Below are positions 45,185 to 54,394 of a DNA stretch of 64,000 bases, one piece after another (the first letter of the stretch is position 1; each line of letters opens with the position of its first letter). Origin of the DNA: Novosphingobium profundi (GTDB lineage: Bacteria > Pseudomonadota > Alphaproteobacteria > Sphingomonadales > Sphingomonadaceae); the NCBI RefSeq assembly GCF_018491765.1, contig NZ_JABWCU010000007.1, positions 238,776 through 302,775 on the forward strand, given 5' to 3'. The notes beneath the pieces are model-generated. The model was not told the origin of the DNA and did no database searches. It saw only the letters and a program-made list of their open reading frames with translations. Both the position numbers and the translations under genes were made by a program.

Positions 45185-45886
45185 TCATTTGCCGTGCGGC
45201 GCGGCGGCAACCGGGCTGCGCAGGAAGGCGAAGGTCGCGCCCAGCACGATCAGACCGGCCAGCGCGAGAGGACAGGCAAGCCCGCCCAGGCGAAGCAGCA
45301 GAGCGCCCACGGTTGCACCGGCGAAGATCGCCAGAACCGCGCCGAAGCGCCGCAGAAAATTGGGCGTCGTGCGGCCGGTCTGGTCTGCAGCGATACCCGT
45401 GATGGTGAGCGTCAGGACCGTTGTCGTCAGGTCCGGCACCTTGAGCTGGCGGATCGTCGCGTTCCTGAGGCCCATGGCAAACCCGGTCAGGGCGATGACC
45501 GTCAGAACGGCCGGCTCGGGCGCCTGCGTCGCCACGTCGATCGACAACGCGACGAGGGCGGCCGACCATAGGAGCGCGGCTTCGGTCACCGCTGCGCGCA
45601 TCAGCCACTGGCCCAGCGGCCGGGCGGATTGCGCGCGCCCCAGTTTGCCTGCGCCCCAGGCCCCGGTCATGAACGCGGCCAGCGCCAGAAGGGCCGGCGC
45701 AAAACGGAAGCCGCTCGTCCCGGCGGCGGCGAAACCCAGGAAGACGACGTTGCCGGTCATGTTCGCCGTGAAGACCTTGCCCAGCCCCAGCACCGAAGCC
45801 GCATCGACAAGGCCGGTCGTTGCCGAAAGCAACAGGAGCAAACGCGGCAGGGCATCGGATGACGCAGGAACTGGGGGCGTGGACAT
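45185..45886 (-). CDS. YoaK-family (DUF1275) membrane protein
   Basis: 233 residues with six predicted membrane helices. The family block LLLSATTGLVDAASVLGLGKVFTANMTGNVVFLGFA is at the N-terminus, and FAMGLRNATIRQLKVPDLTTTVLTLTITGIAADQ is the second conserved segment. Function unknown; often near oxidative-stress genes. It is 33 bases upstream of katG and likely co-transcribed. Confidence 0.9.
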   Translation of the reverse strand: MSTPPVPASSDALPRLLLLLSATTGLVDAASVLGLGKVFTANMTGNVVFLGFAAAGTSGFRFAPALLALAAFMTGAWGAGKLGRAQSARPLGQWLMRAAVTEAALLWSAALVALSIDVATQAPEPAVLTVIALTGFAMGLRNATIRQLKVPDLTTTVLTLTITGIAADQTGRTTPNFLRRFGAVLAIFAGATVGALLLRLGGLACPLALAGLIVLGATFAFLRSPVAAAPHGK

Positions 45887-45919
45887 CAGGGTCTCCTGAG
45901 GGAAAGGTCAAAAAGAGGG

Positions 45920-47287
45920 TCAGAAGCGAAAATTGCTTTCGAGGCCGAACATCCGGATGGCGCGGGCACGTCCCGTCGCGCGAATGAAGGACCCTGCAGA
46001 AAAGCTGGAAACCGAAGCGGACAGCTCCAGTTCGGCCGTCGCCTGCCATGCGATCCCCGCTTCGACTTCGGTGCCGATGTAGCGGGCATGGCTGGTTCCG
46101 GCTGCCCGAACCAGATTGCCGGGAATGTCGTAGATGCCGTCTGCCGTCGAATAGCGCCAATAGGCGGCCGCCCCGAGACTGGCGGAAAGCTTGGGGGAAA
46201 GGCTGAGGCCAAGGACCGGCTGCAGATTGACGATATTGTAGGGGCCAACCGGCGAGAGCTCGCCGAAATACTTGCCCTTGGGAAAGAGCGCGTTGAACGT
46301 GCCAAGCTGTCCGTCGCGCGCATTGCCGTCGCCGCTCACCACATTGGCGCGCAGTGTCAGGTCAGGCTTCATCGGAAGGGCCGGGAAACTGCGGCCCAGC
46401 TCGTTGCCCAGCGTCCAGGCCGAGATCGACCCGCCAGCGAACCGCCCGAACTGGTAGACACCCTCGATGTTCCAGTGCCAGTCACCGCGATTGCCATGCC
46501 AGCGCGCGCCCAGACTATGGCGCGTCTCCCGCCCGGATCGTGCGCCCCAGCTTGCCGCGTCATTGCGGTATCCCAGATAGTAGAGGTCGAGATCGGGAAG
46601 CAAGGCATAGAGCCCCCACAAGGTCTCGTTCGATGATGTGCGGTCGTCGAAATTTCCAGTTCCGGGTCGCACCGGGCGTAGCGCAAACGCAGCGATGTCC
46701 GCCGTGCCCAGCTGCGCATCAAGGCGCAGGCCGTCGAAGGCCAGCGGCACATTGGGACCATAGCGGGTGCCGACCAGGCGTTCGGTACCGAGCGAGACCA
46801 TCTGGCGTCCGGCCCGGGCCCGAAATGACCCATAATTGGCCTCGACGAAGCCCTGGAGAAGGTCAATGCCGGTCTCGTCGACCGGGCCGGAAGCGGGAGC
46901 CACGCCGATCGATGTGGCCAGAATGGGCTGCGCGAACGCGCGCCAGTGCCCCAGATGCAGATCCACATAGGGCAGCGCGCGGAGCCAGACGTAGCCGTCG
47001 TCGGGAGCGGGCGCATCGCCCCACAAGTTGTTGGCGTAGTCTTCGGAACGGGCGCGCAGCTCGATCCCGGTCGACAGCCAGTCCTCGTCGTTTCCCAGCG
47101 GAACGTATTTGAAGGGGCCGGTCCAGTGGTGGCTGCGCTTTTGCGCATCAGAAAGGTCCGACCAGTCTTCGTCGGCCCGGGTAATGGTCAGCGTCGGTGC
47201 CTGCCACGCCTCGTGGGGATCGGCATGGGCCGCGTTCGCGGCGCAGAGCGCGCCGAAGACGCCGCCCACGAGGACGATCCTACGCAC
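45920..47287 (-). CDS. Alginate-export-family outer membrane porin
   Basis: 455 residues from the GTG at 47287: signal peptide RIVLVGGVFGALCAANAAHA, then a beta-barrel of the alginate_exp/AlgE type (ARSEDYANNLWGDAPAPDDGYVWLRALPYVDLHLGHWRAFAQ ... GRQMVSLGTERLVGTRYGPNVP) ending in MFGLESNFRF with a terminal Phe. The GTG start overlaps the DoxX stop by 8 bases. Despite the name, such porins in non-alginate bacteria serve other small solutes. Confidence 0.88.
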   Translation of the reverse strand: MRRIVLVGGVFGALCAANAAHADPHEAWQAPTLTITRADEDWSDLSDAQKRSHHWTGPFKYVPLGNDEDWLSTGIELRARSEDYANNLWGDAPAPDDGYVWLRALPYVDLHLGHWRAFAQPILATSIGVAPASGPVDETGIDLLQGFVEANYGSFRARAGRQMVSLGTERLVGTRYGPNVPLAFDGLRLDAQLGTADIAAFALRPVRPGTGNFDDRTSSNETLWGLYALLPDLDLYYLGYRNDAASWGARSGRETRHSLGARWHGNRGDWHWNIEGVYQFGRFAGGSISAWTLGNELGRSFPALPMKPDLTLRANVVSGDGNARDGQLGTFNALFPKGKYFGELSPVGPYNIVNLQPVLGLSLSPKLSASLGAAAYWRYSTADGIYDIPGNLVRAAGTSHARYIGTEVEAGIAWQATAELELSASVSSFSAGSFIRATGRARAIRMFGLESNFRF

Positions 47288-47711
47288 GCCGCCGTTCCCG
47301 TTCGGCGACCAGCGCGGCCATGACGAAGCCGCCGATGAGGCCAAGATGCTCGAAGAAGGCGTTCGTGGCGGCGAAGCGCTCGGGTCCCGGCTCCATGCCC
47401 CAGAAGGCATTGGCGGCGATCGCGGCGAGAAGCGTGAAGACACCGAGCATGCCCGCGCCCAGCCAGACGAACCGTCCCCACAGGATCAAGATCGGTCCGA
47501 TCAGTTCGACCGCGATCGTCAGCGCGGCCCACACGGCGGGCGGGTTCATCCCGAAGTGCGCCTGTTCGGCAACCGCAGATGGAAAGTCGGTCATCTTGAC
47601 CAGCCCGCCGACAAGGTAGGCCCCGACCAGCGCCAGCCTGGCCAGAAACCAGGTCGGACGCCAGTCGAGAATCGCATCGACGAAGCGCGGATCGCGGGTC
47701 GTGTCGATCAT
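47280..47711 (-). CDS. DoxX family membrane protein
   Basis: 143 residues, four helices. RLALVGAYLVGGLVKMTDFPSAVAEQAHFGMNPPAVWAALTIAVELIGPILILWGRFVWLGAGMLGVFTLLAAI is the DoxX pattern, with HLGLIGGFVMAALV at the end. DoxX proteins are quinone/redox-associated membrane subunits. ATGA overlap with the VOC gene upstream and 8-base overlap with the porin downstream, so a single operon. Confidence 0.9.
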   Translation of the reverse strand: MIDTTRDPRFVDAILDWRPTWFLARLALVGAYLVGGLVKMTDFPSAVAEQAHFGMNPPAVWAALTIAVELIGPILILWGRFVWLGAGMLGVFTLLAAIAANAFWGMEPGPERFAATNAFFEHLGLIGGFVMAALVAERERRRA

Positions 47712-48607
47712 GATCCGATCTTCTGATGGATTTCGGCGATGTAACCGCCGGGAAAACGCACGATCGCGCTCTCGCGATGGCCCACCGTGAACGGGGCGAC
47801 CAGCGTTTCGACACCGGCGGCGCTGGCCTTGGCGATGGTCGCGGACAGGTCGCTGACGACATAGCCGGTCATGTCGCGGCCATAGGGCCAGGGCAGCAGG
47901 CCGTCGGAGACGAAGACCACCATGTCGCCGTATCCGCTGCGGATTTCCACGCGGCGAATGGTCTTGCCCGGCTCGCCGATCTCGGCGCCCGGCGCGGCCT
48001 TGTCGTCGGACACGATCTTGCCGTGGGCATAGCCGGTCCATGCGGTGATGAATTTGTCGGCAGCATCGCTGGTCAGGTAGATGCGGTTTTCAGGCACGGT
48101 TTCGAGCGGCGCGTAGCTGGGCTTGGCGGTGTGCCAGTAGATCTGCATGTTCACGCCGCCCGGCCACTGCACCAGCGAATCGCGGCCGATGGGGTCGGCG
48201 AAAGTGGTGAGCAGGCGCGTCGCGCCGTGCTTCATGGCAGAGGCCACTGCGACGTCGATGTTGGTCACCAGATAGCCGGTGCGCTCGGCGCCAAAGGGAT
48301 AGGGGATCGGCGTCTTGAAGCCGAACACCGAAACCGTGCCCGCCGGCGTCAGCACCAGTTGCGACTTGGTCAGGCTCTTGGTCGGGGTGACCTGGAATTC
48401 GCCCTGCTTGCTGGTCTTGCCGCCAAAGGTCGCCACGAAGCTGGTGACGAACGTATCGAACTGGTCCGCCGGCACGTAGACGTGGGTGGTGTCGTACTGC
48501 GGGCCGACGGCGTAGTCGGCCGTGGGGGCCGACTTGGCGAGCGCCGGGACGGCCATGGGGCTCGAGGCGATGACCGCGGCAGCGAGCAGGAAAGTGATGC
48601 GCTTCAT
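47708..48607 (-). CDS. Exported glyoxalase/VOC-superfamily protein
   Basis: 299 residues with a signal peptide (ITFLLAAAVIASSPMAVPALA) and two VOC repeats: DTTHVYVPADQFDTFVTSFVATFGGK and RIYLTSDAADKFITAWTGYAHGK. The metal-ligand pattern is weak. VOC proteins at the periplasm are unusual. The ATG at 48607 follows AAGGAGCCCCCCAA; the frame is open upstream to 48724. First gene of the VOC-DoxX-porin unit. Confidence 0.85.
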   Translation of the reverse strand: MKRITFLLAAAVIASSPMAVPALAKSAPTADYAVGPQYDTTHVYVPADQFDTFVTSFVATFGGKTSKQGEFQVTPTKSLTKSQLVLTPAGTVSVFGFKTPIPYPFGAERTGYLVTNIDVAVASAMKHGATRLLTTFADPIGRDSLVQWPGGVNMQIYWHTAKPSYAPLETVPENRIYLTSDAADKFITAWTGYAHGKIVSDDKAAPGAEIGEPGKTIRRVEIRSGYGDMVVFVSDGLLPWPYGRDMTGYVVSDLSATIAKASAAGVETLVAPFTVGHRESAIVRFPGGYIAEIHQKIGS

Positions 48608-48751
48608 TTGGGGGGCTCCTTCGGGTGCGCGTGCGCTGTTCCAGCGCCCGAGGTTACGTCGGGCGGGAACCAGCCTGGTGTAGGGCTTAGTCAAACTTCG
48701 ATCGATCCGAATAAAATCGATCAAACTTTTCTAAATAATTGAAATACAGGA

Positions 48752-48782
48752 AGGCCCTTCGGATCGGCTAGCGAAAGGGCCT
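48752..48782 (-). terminator. Terminator of the amidohydrolase operon
   Basis: On the minus strand AGGCCCTTTCG and CGAAGGGCCT form a stem with a one-base bulge around a 9-base loop, followed by TTCCTGTATTTC. It lies 8 bases after the amidohydrolase stop. Confidence 0.65.
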
Positions 48783-48789
48783 CCTCCGG

Positions 48790-50739
48790 TCAGACGGCCC
48801 AGCAGCCGCAGCCGAGCGCGCCCCAGAATGACTGGACGTCGGCGGCCGGGATATTGGCCCCGAGCGCGGCGGCGTGGTCATGGCCATGCACGCCGCAGCC
48901 ACTGGCGCACCCGCAGGCCGAGGCCAGCTTCTGCTTCGCCTCGGGGGTCTGGTAGTATCCACCGAAGGTCGCGACGGGCGACCAGTCGGGCATAGCGCGC
49001 GGAAGTTCGGGGGCAAGCGGCGCAAAGTCGCCCTCGCCGTGGACCACCTTGCCACCAAGGATCGTCAGCACCGAACGGATGTGGACGATGTCGTGCGCGG
49101 GAACTTCGAAATAATCGTCCGAGAGCAGCGCGAGGTCGGCCAGTTGCCCGGCCTTGATCTGCCCCTTCTTGCCCACTTCGTTCGAAAACCAGGTGTTCTC
49201 GTGCGTCCACATTGCGAGCGCCTTTTCACGGCTGACGCGGTTGTCGCCGCGGTAGAGCGAAAGACCGCCCACGGTGCGCCCGGTAACCAGCCACGAGAGC
49301 GAGACCCAGGGGTTGTAGCTGGCGACGCGCGTCGCATCAGTACCCGCGCCCACCGGGATGCCGGCGGCGATCATGCGCGCGATCGGCGGGGTCCGCTCGG
49401 CGGCTTTCGCGCCATAGCGTTCGACGAAGTATTCGCCCTGATAGGCCATGCGGTGCTGCACCGCGATGCCCCCGCCCAGCGCGGCAATGCGATCGATGTT
49501 GCGGTCCGAAATCGTCTCGGCGTGGTCGAAGAACCAGTTGATGCCCTCGAGCGGGATGTCGCGGTTGACCTTCTCGTAGACGTCGAGCGCGCGGCCGATG
49601 GTTTCATCGTAAGTCGCGTGAAGGCGCCAGGGCCAGCGGTTCTCGGCCAGAAGGCGGATGACGGGCTCGAGATCGCCCTCCATCTCGGGCGCCATGTCCG
49701 GGCGGGGCTGGCGGAAATCCTCGAAGTCGGCGGCGGAATAGACCAGCATCTCGCCCGCGCCGTTGTGGCGGTAGGTGTCGTCACCCTGGCCCGGCTTCAC
49801 CTGCTTGGCCCAACCGGTAAAGTCGGCGAGTTCCTCCTTGGGCTTCTGGGTGAACAGGTTGTAGCTGATGCGCACCGTCAGCTGGTCGTCGGCGTGCAGC
49901 TTCTCGATGATCTCGTAGTCGTCGGGATAGTTCTGCGCGCCTCCGCCTGCATCGATGACGCCGGTCACGCCGAGCGCGTTGACCTCGCGCATGAAGTGGC
50001 GGGTGGAATTGAGCTGGTATTCGGGCGGCAGCTTGGGCCCCTTGGCGAGTGTCGAATAGAGGATCGTCGCATTGGGATGCGCCAGCAACAGACCAGTGGG
50101 ATTGCCCTGCGCATCGCGTACGATCTCGCCGCCCGGCGGGTTCGGGGTATCCTTGGTGTAGCCCACCACGCGCAGCGCGGCCGCGTTGAGCAGGGCACGG
50201 TCATAAAGGTGCAGGATGAACACCGGGGTTTCGGGCGCGACGGCGTTCAGTTCCTCGATCGTGGGCAGGCGTTTTTCTGCAAACTGGTGTTCGGTGAAGC
50301 CCCCGACCACGCGCACCCACTGCGGCGCGGGGGTGTTGTCGACCTGCCTCTTGAGCATCGCCATCGCTTCGGAAAGGCTGGTCACGCCGTCCCAGCGCAG
50401 CTCCATGTTGAAATTCAACCCGCCGCGGATGATGTGCATGTGGCTGTCGATCAGGCCCGGGATCAGGCGATGGCCCTTCGCGTCGATCACCGTGGCATCA
50501 GGTCCGGCGGCCTCGCGTGCTTCCTGTTCGCTGCCCACGGTCAGAAACGTGCCGTCGCGGATGACCACGGCTTGCGCGATCGGGTTCTCGCGATCGAGGG
50601 TCGTGACCTTGGCGTTGATGATGATCGTGTCGTTGGCCATGGCAGTTATGTCCTTGGTGCGACCCGCTCGGGCCGTGAGAGGTGTTGGCAGCAGAGACGT
50701 GGCCGCCGCTCCCAGCAGGGTTTGGCGGCGGGTTATCAT
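48790..50739 (-). CDS. TAT-exported amidohydrolase (YtcJ-like) with Cys/His-rich tail
   Basis: 649 residues. The N-terminus MITRRQTLLGAAATSLLPTPLTARA has a twin-arginine motif RRQTLL and hydrophobic core. The amidohydrolase domain has the metal motif DSHMHI (H100, H102) and C-terminal ADLALLSDDYF. The last 45 residues carry ACGCASGCGVHGHDH and GCGCWAV, a metal-binding-type cluster not part of the core fold. A later Met (MANDTIII, residue 35) is possible but would discard the TAT signal. It overlaps XapX by 4 bases. Substrate unknown. Confidence 0.85.
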   Translation of the reverse strand: MITRRQTLLGAAATSLLPTPLTARAGRTKDITAMANDTIIINAKVTTLDRENPIAQAVVIRDGTFLTVGSEQEAREAAGPDATVIDAKGHRLIPGLIDSHMHIIRGGLNFNMELRWDGVTSLSEAMAMLKRQVDNTPAPQWVRVVGGFTEHQFAEKRLPTIEELNAVAPETPVFILHLYDRALLNAAALRVVGYTKDTPNPPGGEIVRDAQGNPTGLLLAHPNATILYSTLAKGPKLPPEYQLNSTRHFMREVNALGVTGVIDAGGGAQNYPDDYEIIEKLHADDQLTVRISYNLFTQKPKEELADFTGWAKQVKPGQGDDTYRHNGAGEMLVYSAADFEDFRQPRPDMAPEMEGDLEPVIRLLAENRWPWRLHATYDETIGRALDVYEKVNRDIPLEGINWFFDHAETISDRNIDRIAALGGGIAVQHRMAYQGEYFVERYGAKAAERTPPIARMIAAGIPVGAGTDATRVASYNPWVSLSWLVTGRTVGGLSLYRGDNRVSREKALAMWTHENTWFSNEVGKKGQIKAGQLADLALLSDDYFEVPAHDIVHIRSVLTILGGKVVHGEGDFAPLAPELPRAMPDWSPVATFGGYYQTPEAKQKLASACGCASGCGVHGHDHAAALGANIPAADVQSFWGALGCGCWAV

Positions 50740-50990
50740 GCGTCGCGCGTGTCGTGCGTGTCACCCGGAAGCCGCCCGAGCACGTGGTCGCGGCATTCGG
50801 TCATGACGAACTGAGCAACATCGTCCTTCGTCATGATCCGCTGCGCCAGCGGAATGATCTGTTCGCCAAGCAGGATGCCGAGCAGACCGGCCAGCGCAAT
50901 CATCGGAGGGGCGGGCGAACGTACGCCAAGGAGGCTGTACACAACGCCGACCAGCAACCCGGCAGCAATCGAGAGTAGGTAGGCTTTCAT
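50736..50990 (-). CDS. XapX domain protein
   Basis: 84 residues. MKAYLLSIAAGLLVGVVYSLLGVRSPAPPMIALAGLLGILLGEQIIPL is the XapX domain, two helices of a small membrane protein often linked to amidohydrolase genes. The ATG at 50990 follows GAGGAGACCAGAC; a longer frame to 51071 has no similarity. ATGA overlap with the amidohydrolase suggests they work together. Confidence 0.88.
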   Translation of the reverse strand: MKAYLLSIAAGLLVGVVYSLLGVRSPAPPMIALAGLLGILLGEQIIPLAQRIMTKDDVAQFVMTECRDHVLGRLPGDTHDTRDA

Positions 50991-51094
50991 GTCTGGTCTC
51001 CTCGGTGCACGTTGCTCGCTCTGGGTGTCCCTTGGTCCAGGCGATCCGTGGTCAGTCCACAAAGATGGCAAGCGGCGGGACGATGCCGTCGGGA

Positions 51095-51931
51095 TCAGGC
51101 CTTCACGAAGGCCAGCAGGTCCGGGTTGACGATCTCCGCGTTCACGGTGAGCATGCCGTGTGAGAGGCCTTCGTAGATCTTGAGCGTGGCGTCCGGCAGG
51201 ATTTCGGCCTGCAGCACACCGGCGTTCTTGTAGGGTACAACCTGATCGTCATCGCCATGCAGGACGAGGGTGGGCACGCTCATCGCTTTCAGATCGGCGG
51301 TCTGGTCGGTTTCCGAAAAGGCCTTGATGCCTTCGTAATGCGCCTTGGCGCTGCCCATCATGCCCTGGCGCCACCAGTTGGCGATCACGCCCTCGATGGG
51401 TTCGATACCTTCACGATTGAAGCCGTAGAAGGGACCGGCAGGCACGTCGCGGAAGAACTGAGCGCGGTTTGCCGCAAGCCCTGCGCGAAAACCGTCGAAG
51501 ACCTCGATCGGAAGACCGCCCGGATAAGCCTCGGTCTTGAGCATGATCGGCGGGACCGCCGCCACCAGAACGGCCTTGGCGACGCGGCCCTGCGGGATGC
51601 CGTAGCGCGCCACGTAGGCCGCCACTTCGCCGCCACCGGTCGAATGGCCGATATGGACTGCATTGCGCAGGTCGAGGTGCTCCATGACGGCCGCCGCATC
51701 GGCGGCGTAATGGTCCATGTCGTGACCATCACTCACTTGCGCCGAGCGGCCGTGGCCACGCCGGTCATGGGCGACGACGCGATACCCTTCGCTCAGGAAG
51801 AACAGCATCTGTGCATCCCAGTCGTCCGACGAGAGCGGCCAGCCGTGGTGGAAGACTATGGGCTGGGCGTCCTTTGGACCCCAGTCCTTGAAGAAGATTT
51901 CGACGCCGTCCTTGGTGGTTACATAAGCCAT
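51095..51931 (-). CDS. Alpha/beta hydrolase (non-heme chloroperoxidase type)
   Basis: 278 residues. IVFHHGWPLSSDDWDAQMLFFLSEGYRVVAHDRRGHGRS is the classic N-terminal half; the nucleophile S97 sits in GHSTGGG, the acid in LVLHGDDDQVVPY (about 229), and the base in YEGLSHGML (about 258). This is the cofactor-free haloperoxidase/esterase group. No signal peptide. It lies 105 bases from XapX and 85 from the isochorismatase gene on the same strand. Confidence 0.93.
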   Translation of the reverse strand: MAYVTTKDGVEIFFKDWGPKDAQPIVFHHGWPLSSDDWDAQMLFFLSEGYRVVAHDRRGHGRSAQVSDGHDMDHYAADAAAVMEHLDLRNAVHIGHSTGGGEVAAYVARYGIPQGRVAKAVLVAAVPPIMLKTEAYPGGLPIEVFDGFRAGLAANRAQFFRDVPAGPFYGFNREGIEPIEGVIANWWRQGMMGSAKAHYEGIKAFSETDQTADLKAMSVPTLVLHGDDDQVVPYKNAGVLQAEILPDATLKIYEGLSHGMLTVNAEIVNPDLLAFVKA

Positions 51932-52015
51932 TGTGCTGTTCCTTCGAGCCGAAGAGGAAGTGGGGTCGCCAGCTAGGGAGGGGGGGCTAGGCGCTGGCGA
52001 CCCCGAGGGTGGCGG

Positions 52016-52675
52016 TCAGTGACCGCCTTCGGAAGCCCCGAACATCGTCTTGGCGTACTTGATGCCAAGACCGTATGCGCCGCCCCACTTGGCCGCGATG
52101 CCGGTGGTGCTGTCGTAGGTTTCGGTCCGGGCCCAGTCGCGCTGCAGTTCGAGAAGGTACTGGAGCGAGGTCATCGGCACGGCGCCAAGCTGGATCATGC
52201 GCTCGACCGCGCGCTCGTGCGCTTCAGTGGAAATATCGCCGCAGGCATCGGTGATCACATAGGCCTCGAAGCCCTGGTCGATCGCGGAGGCCACCGGCCC
52301 GACGATGCAAACCGAGGTCCACAGGCCGGCAAAGACTATGCGCTTCTGGCCAATGCGGTTGATCTCGGCGATGACCGCCTCGTCTTCCCATGTATTCATC
52401 GATGTGCGATCGAGCAGTTCCTGCCCCGGGAAGGCATCGGTGATCTCGTCGAACATCGGGCCCGAGAAGCTCTTCTCGGCAACGGTGGTGAGGATGGTCG
52501 GCACGTCGAACGACTTGGCGCCGCGCGAAATCAGCGCCGCGTTATTGCGCAGGAGTTCAGGCGCAATCGACTTGGTCGCAAAGCTCATCTGCGACTGGAA
52601 GTCGATCAGGACCAGCGTGTGATTGCTCGGCGAGATCAGGGATTTGCCAGGGGTTGCAGTAGCGGTGATGGTCAT
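52016..52675 (-). CDS. Isochorismatase-family hydrolase (YcaC-like)
   Basis: 219 residues. The triad positions are visible: D25 in TLVLIDFQSQM, and the nucleophile Cys in IVFAGLWTSVCIVGPVASAID (about 121), with the Lys probably in TTVAEKSF. It matches the YcaC/cysteine hydrolase group, which hydrolyses small amides; the exact substrate is not known. It heads the operon-like series with the alpha/beta hydrolase. Confidence 0.92.
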   Translation of the reverse strand: MTITATATPGKSLISPSNHTLVLIDFQSQMSFATKSIAPELLRNNAALISRGAKSFDVPTILTTVAEKSFSGPMFDEITDAFPGQELLDRTSMNTWEDEAVIAEINRIGQKRIVFAGLWTSVCIVGPVASAIDQGFEAYVITDACGDISTEAHERAVERMIQLGAVPMTSLQYLLELQRDWARTETYDSTTGIAAKWGGAYGLGIKYAKTMFGASEGGH

Positions 52676-52941
52676 GGCTGTTCCTTGCGTGTTGGGCGCT
52701 GTGCGCTTCCGGTGACGCCACGATATGCGGAGCGGATATTCCGATCCATCCGCATAAAATTATCAATGACGTTCCAGAAAATAGAAAAGTCTACCGAAGG
52801 TCGGGAGCCATGTCCCAGGTATCACCCAAGCCCCATGCTCCCGACGGGCAGCAGAATAGGCACTGCGATCGGCAGCGTCTTGCATGGGAGTGATGGCTTT
52901 GTGACGTTCCGGACGCGAACCCGTCCGGGCTCCCGTCGTGA

Positions 52942-53604
52942 CTAGATCTCGATCAGCCCGCGGCTGATGGCAATGGTCACCGCGTGCGTGCGATCGGCGG
53001 CCTCGAGCTTCGCGAAGATCGACTTCATGTGCCCCTTGACCGTTTCTTCCGAAAGAGTCAGCGCGTTTGCAATCTGGCGATTGGACTTGCCCCTGGAAGC
53101 CAGCGTCAGGACTTCGGTTTCACGCTCGCTCAAAGGTTCGTCCAGAACATGGGTGGCGATTGCCGTGGCAACGGCGGCATCCAGGTGCTTGCCGCCGAGA
53201 TGAACCGAACGGATCGCATCAAGCAGCTGCTTACGAAGTGTGGCCTTGAGCAGATAGCCTACCGCTCCCGCCCGCAACGCCTTGATTGCACGCGCATCAC
53301 CGGAGTACGTCGTAAGAACGATGATACGGGCTTGCGGATCGTTCGCCCGAATCGCACTGATCGCTTCGAGCCCCTGGATTTCCGCCATCTGAAGGTCCAT
53401 CAGGACAACATCGGGACGGACCCGGGCATACGCATCGATCGCTGCGGCGCCATCGTCGGCTTCACCCACGACAACCATGTCCTCCTGCGTGGCGAGCACG
53501 GCTCGAACGCCTTCGCGAAGCAGGACGTGGTCATCCACCAGGAGTATGCGAATCGGCGCTGACTGCTTTGTCCGAAGGTGGTTGGAGTGAGAACCGATTG
53601 GCAT
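52942..53604 (-). CDS. NarL/FixJ-type response regulator
   Basis: 220 residues. Receiver domain with acidic pair DD at 24-25 and phosphorylation site D70 in DVVLMDLQM, Thr in VLTTYSG and Lys in YLLKATL; then a LuxR HTH (LSERETEVLTLASRGKSNRQIANALTLSEETVKGHMKSIFAKLEA). The likely cognate kinase is the large sensor at 55793 on the other strand, the only histidine kinase in the window. The 266-base region downstream (52676-52941) shows no gene. Confidence 0.94.
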   Translation of the reverse strand: MPIGSHSNHLRTKQSAPIRILLVDDHVLLREGVRAVLATQEDMVVVGEADDGAAAIDAYARVRPDVVLMDLQMAEIQGLEAISAIRANDPQARIIVLTTYSGDARAIKALRAGAVGYLLKATLRKQLLDAIRSVHLGGKHLDAAVATAIATHVLDEPLSERETEVLTLASRGKSNRQIANALTLSEETVKGHMKSIFAKLEAADRTHAVTIAISRGLIEI

Positions 53605-53654
53605 ATGCTCGACCTAAATGCGGCGCGCAGATAAGTCCATCGCGGACCTGAAGC

Positions 53655-54239
53655 TCAGTTCGTCCAATCGGCCAGTTCCTGGCGCATGGCCTCTCGTGCG
53701 ATTCCTGCGGGAACATCGTGGTCATCGACGACCCATTCAAGAATTGCGCACCGCATGATCGCGGGATGATCATCGATCGCCCGCAGCATCCCCGCCATGA
53801 CTTCGCGGGCGACGCGCGCAATTAGCTCAGGGGATTGATCTGATAAGGGCAGCTTGACCATGTAGCCCACATCGCAGCTCCCAAGCTTCAAGGCCGAACG
53901 CATCGCCATTTCACCAAGGACGCCCATGCCGCGCGGGTCGAGCTTCGCCAACTCACCCATCCCGATAGCGAGAAGCGAGCAGGCCAGGAAAGGAGGCGGC
54001 AGCCGATCGAGCACCAACGTCTCGCCAAATTGCCCGAGGAAAAGACCGCCCTCCCGCAACTGAACCAGAGTACGTTGGAGCGCAGTATCCAGTCTTGCCG
54101 TAATATCATCCGCAGGATCAGGAGCGGCCGGCATGCCCACGATCAGCAATTCGACGTCGGTCAGCAGCGCGTCGACTGGGCGGGCTGTGAAGCGTACTGC
54201 GCGATAGGTCCCGATCACACCCGATCCACTCTCATCCAT
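53655..54239 (-). CDS. Conserved-looking protein of unknown function
   Basis: 194 residues from the ATG at 54239, GGGAAGAGAGCGT before it. No signal peptide or membrane helix; features are GTYRAVRFTARPVDALLTDVELLIVGMPAAP, then a moderately hydrophobic helix-rich middle (FLACSLLAIGMGELAKLDPRGMG) and an acidic C-terminus. I do not recognise the family. It lies 50 bases upstream of the response regulator on the same strand and may be co-transcribed. Confidence 0.6.
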   Translation of the reverse strand: MDESGSGVIGTYRAVRFTARPVDALLTDVELLIVGMPAAPDPADDITARLDTALQRTLVQLREGGLFLGQFGETLVLDRLPPPFLACSLLAIGMGELAKLDPRGMGVLGEMAMRSALKLGSCDVGYMVKLPLSDQSPELIARVAREVMAGMLRAIDDHPAIMRCAILEWVVDDHDVPAGIAREAMRQELADWTN

Positions 54240-54394
54240 ACGCTCTCTTCCCTCGCCGAAGCTCTGCATCGACCGGGGTGGCCTGCGCGCCTCAACAAGG
54301 AGAAAGATAACTGCGCCATTTTGCGAGGTCGCGAATGAGGCTGACGCAAGTTGGACAGAACTGCGCCATAGTGGTCGCAATGCCGGTTCAGCCG

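Noticed and set aside
48874..50814. 646-codon plus-strand frame over the amidohydrolase
   Set aside because: Shadow of the opposite strand; His/Arg-rich and without a family signature.
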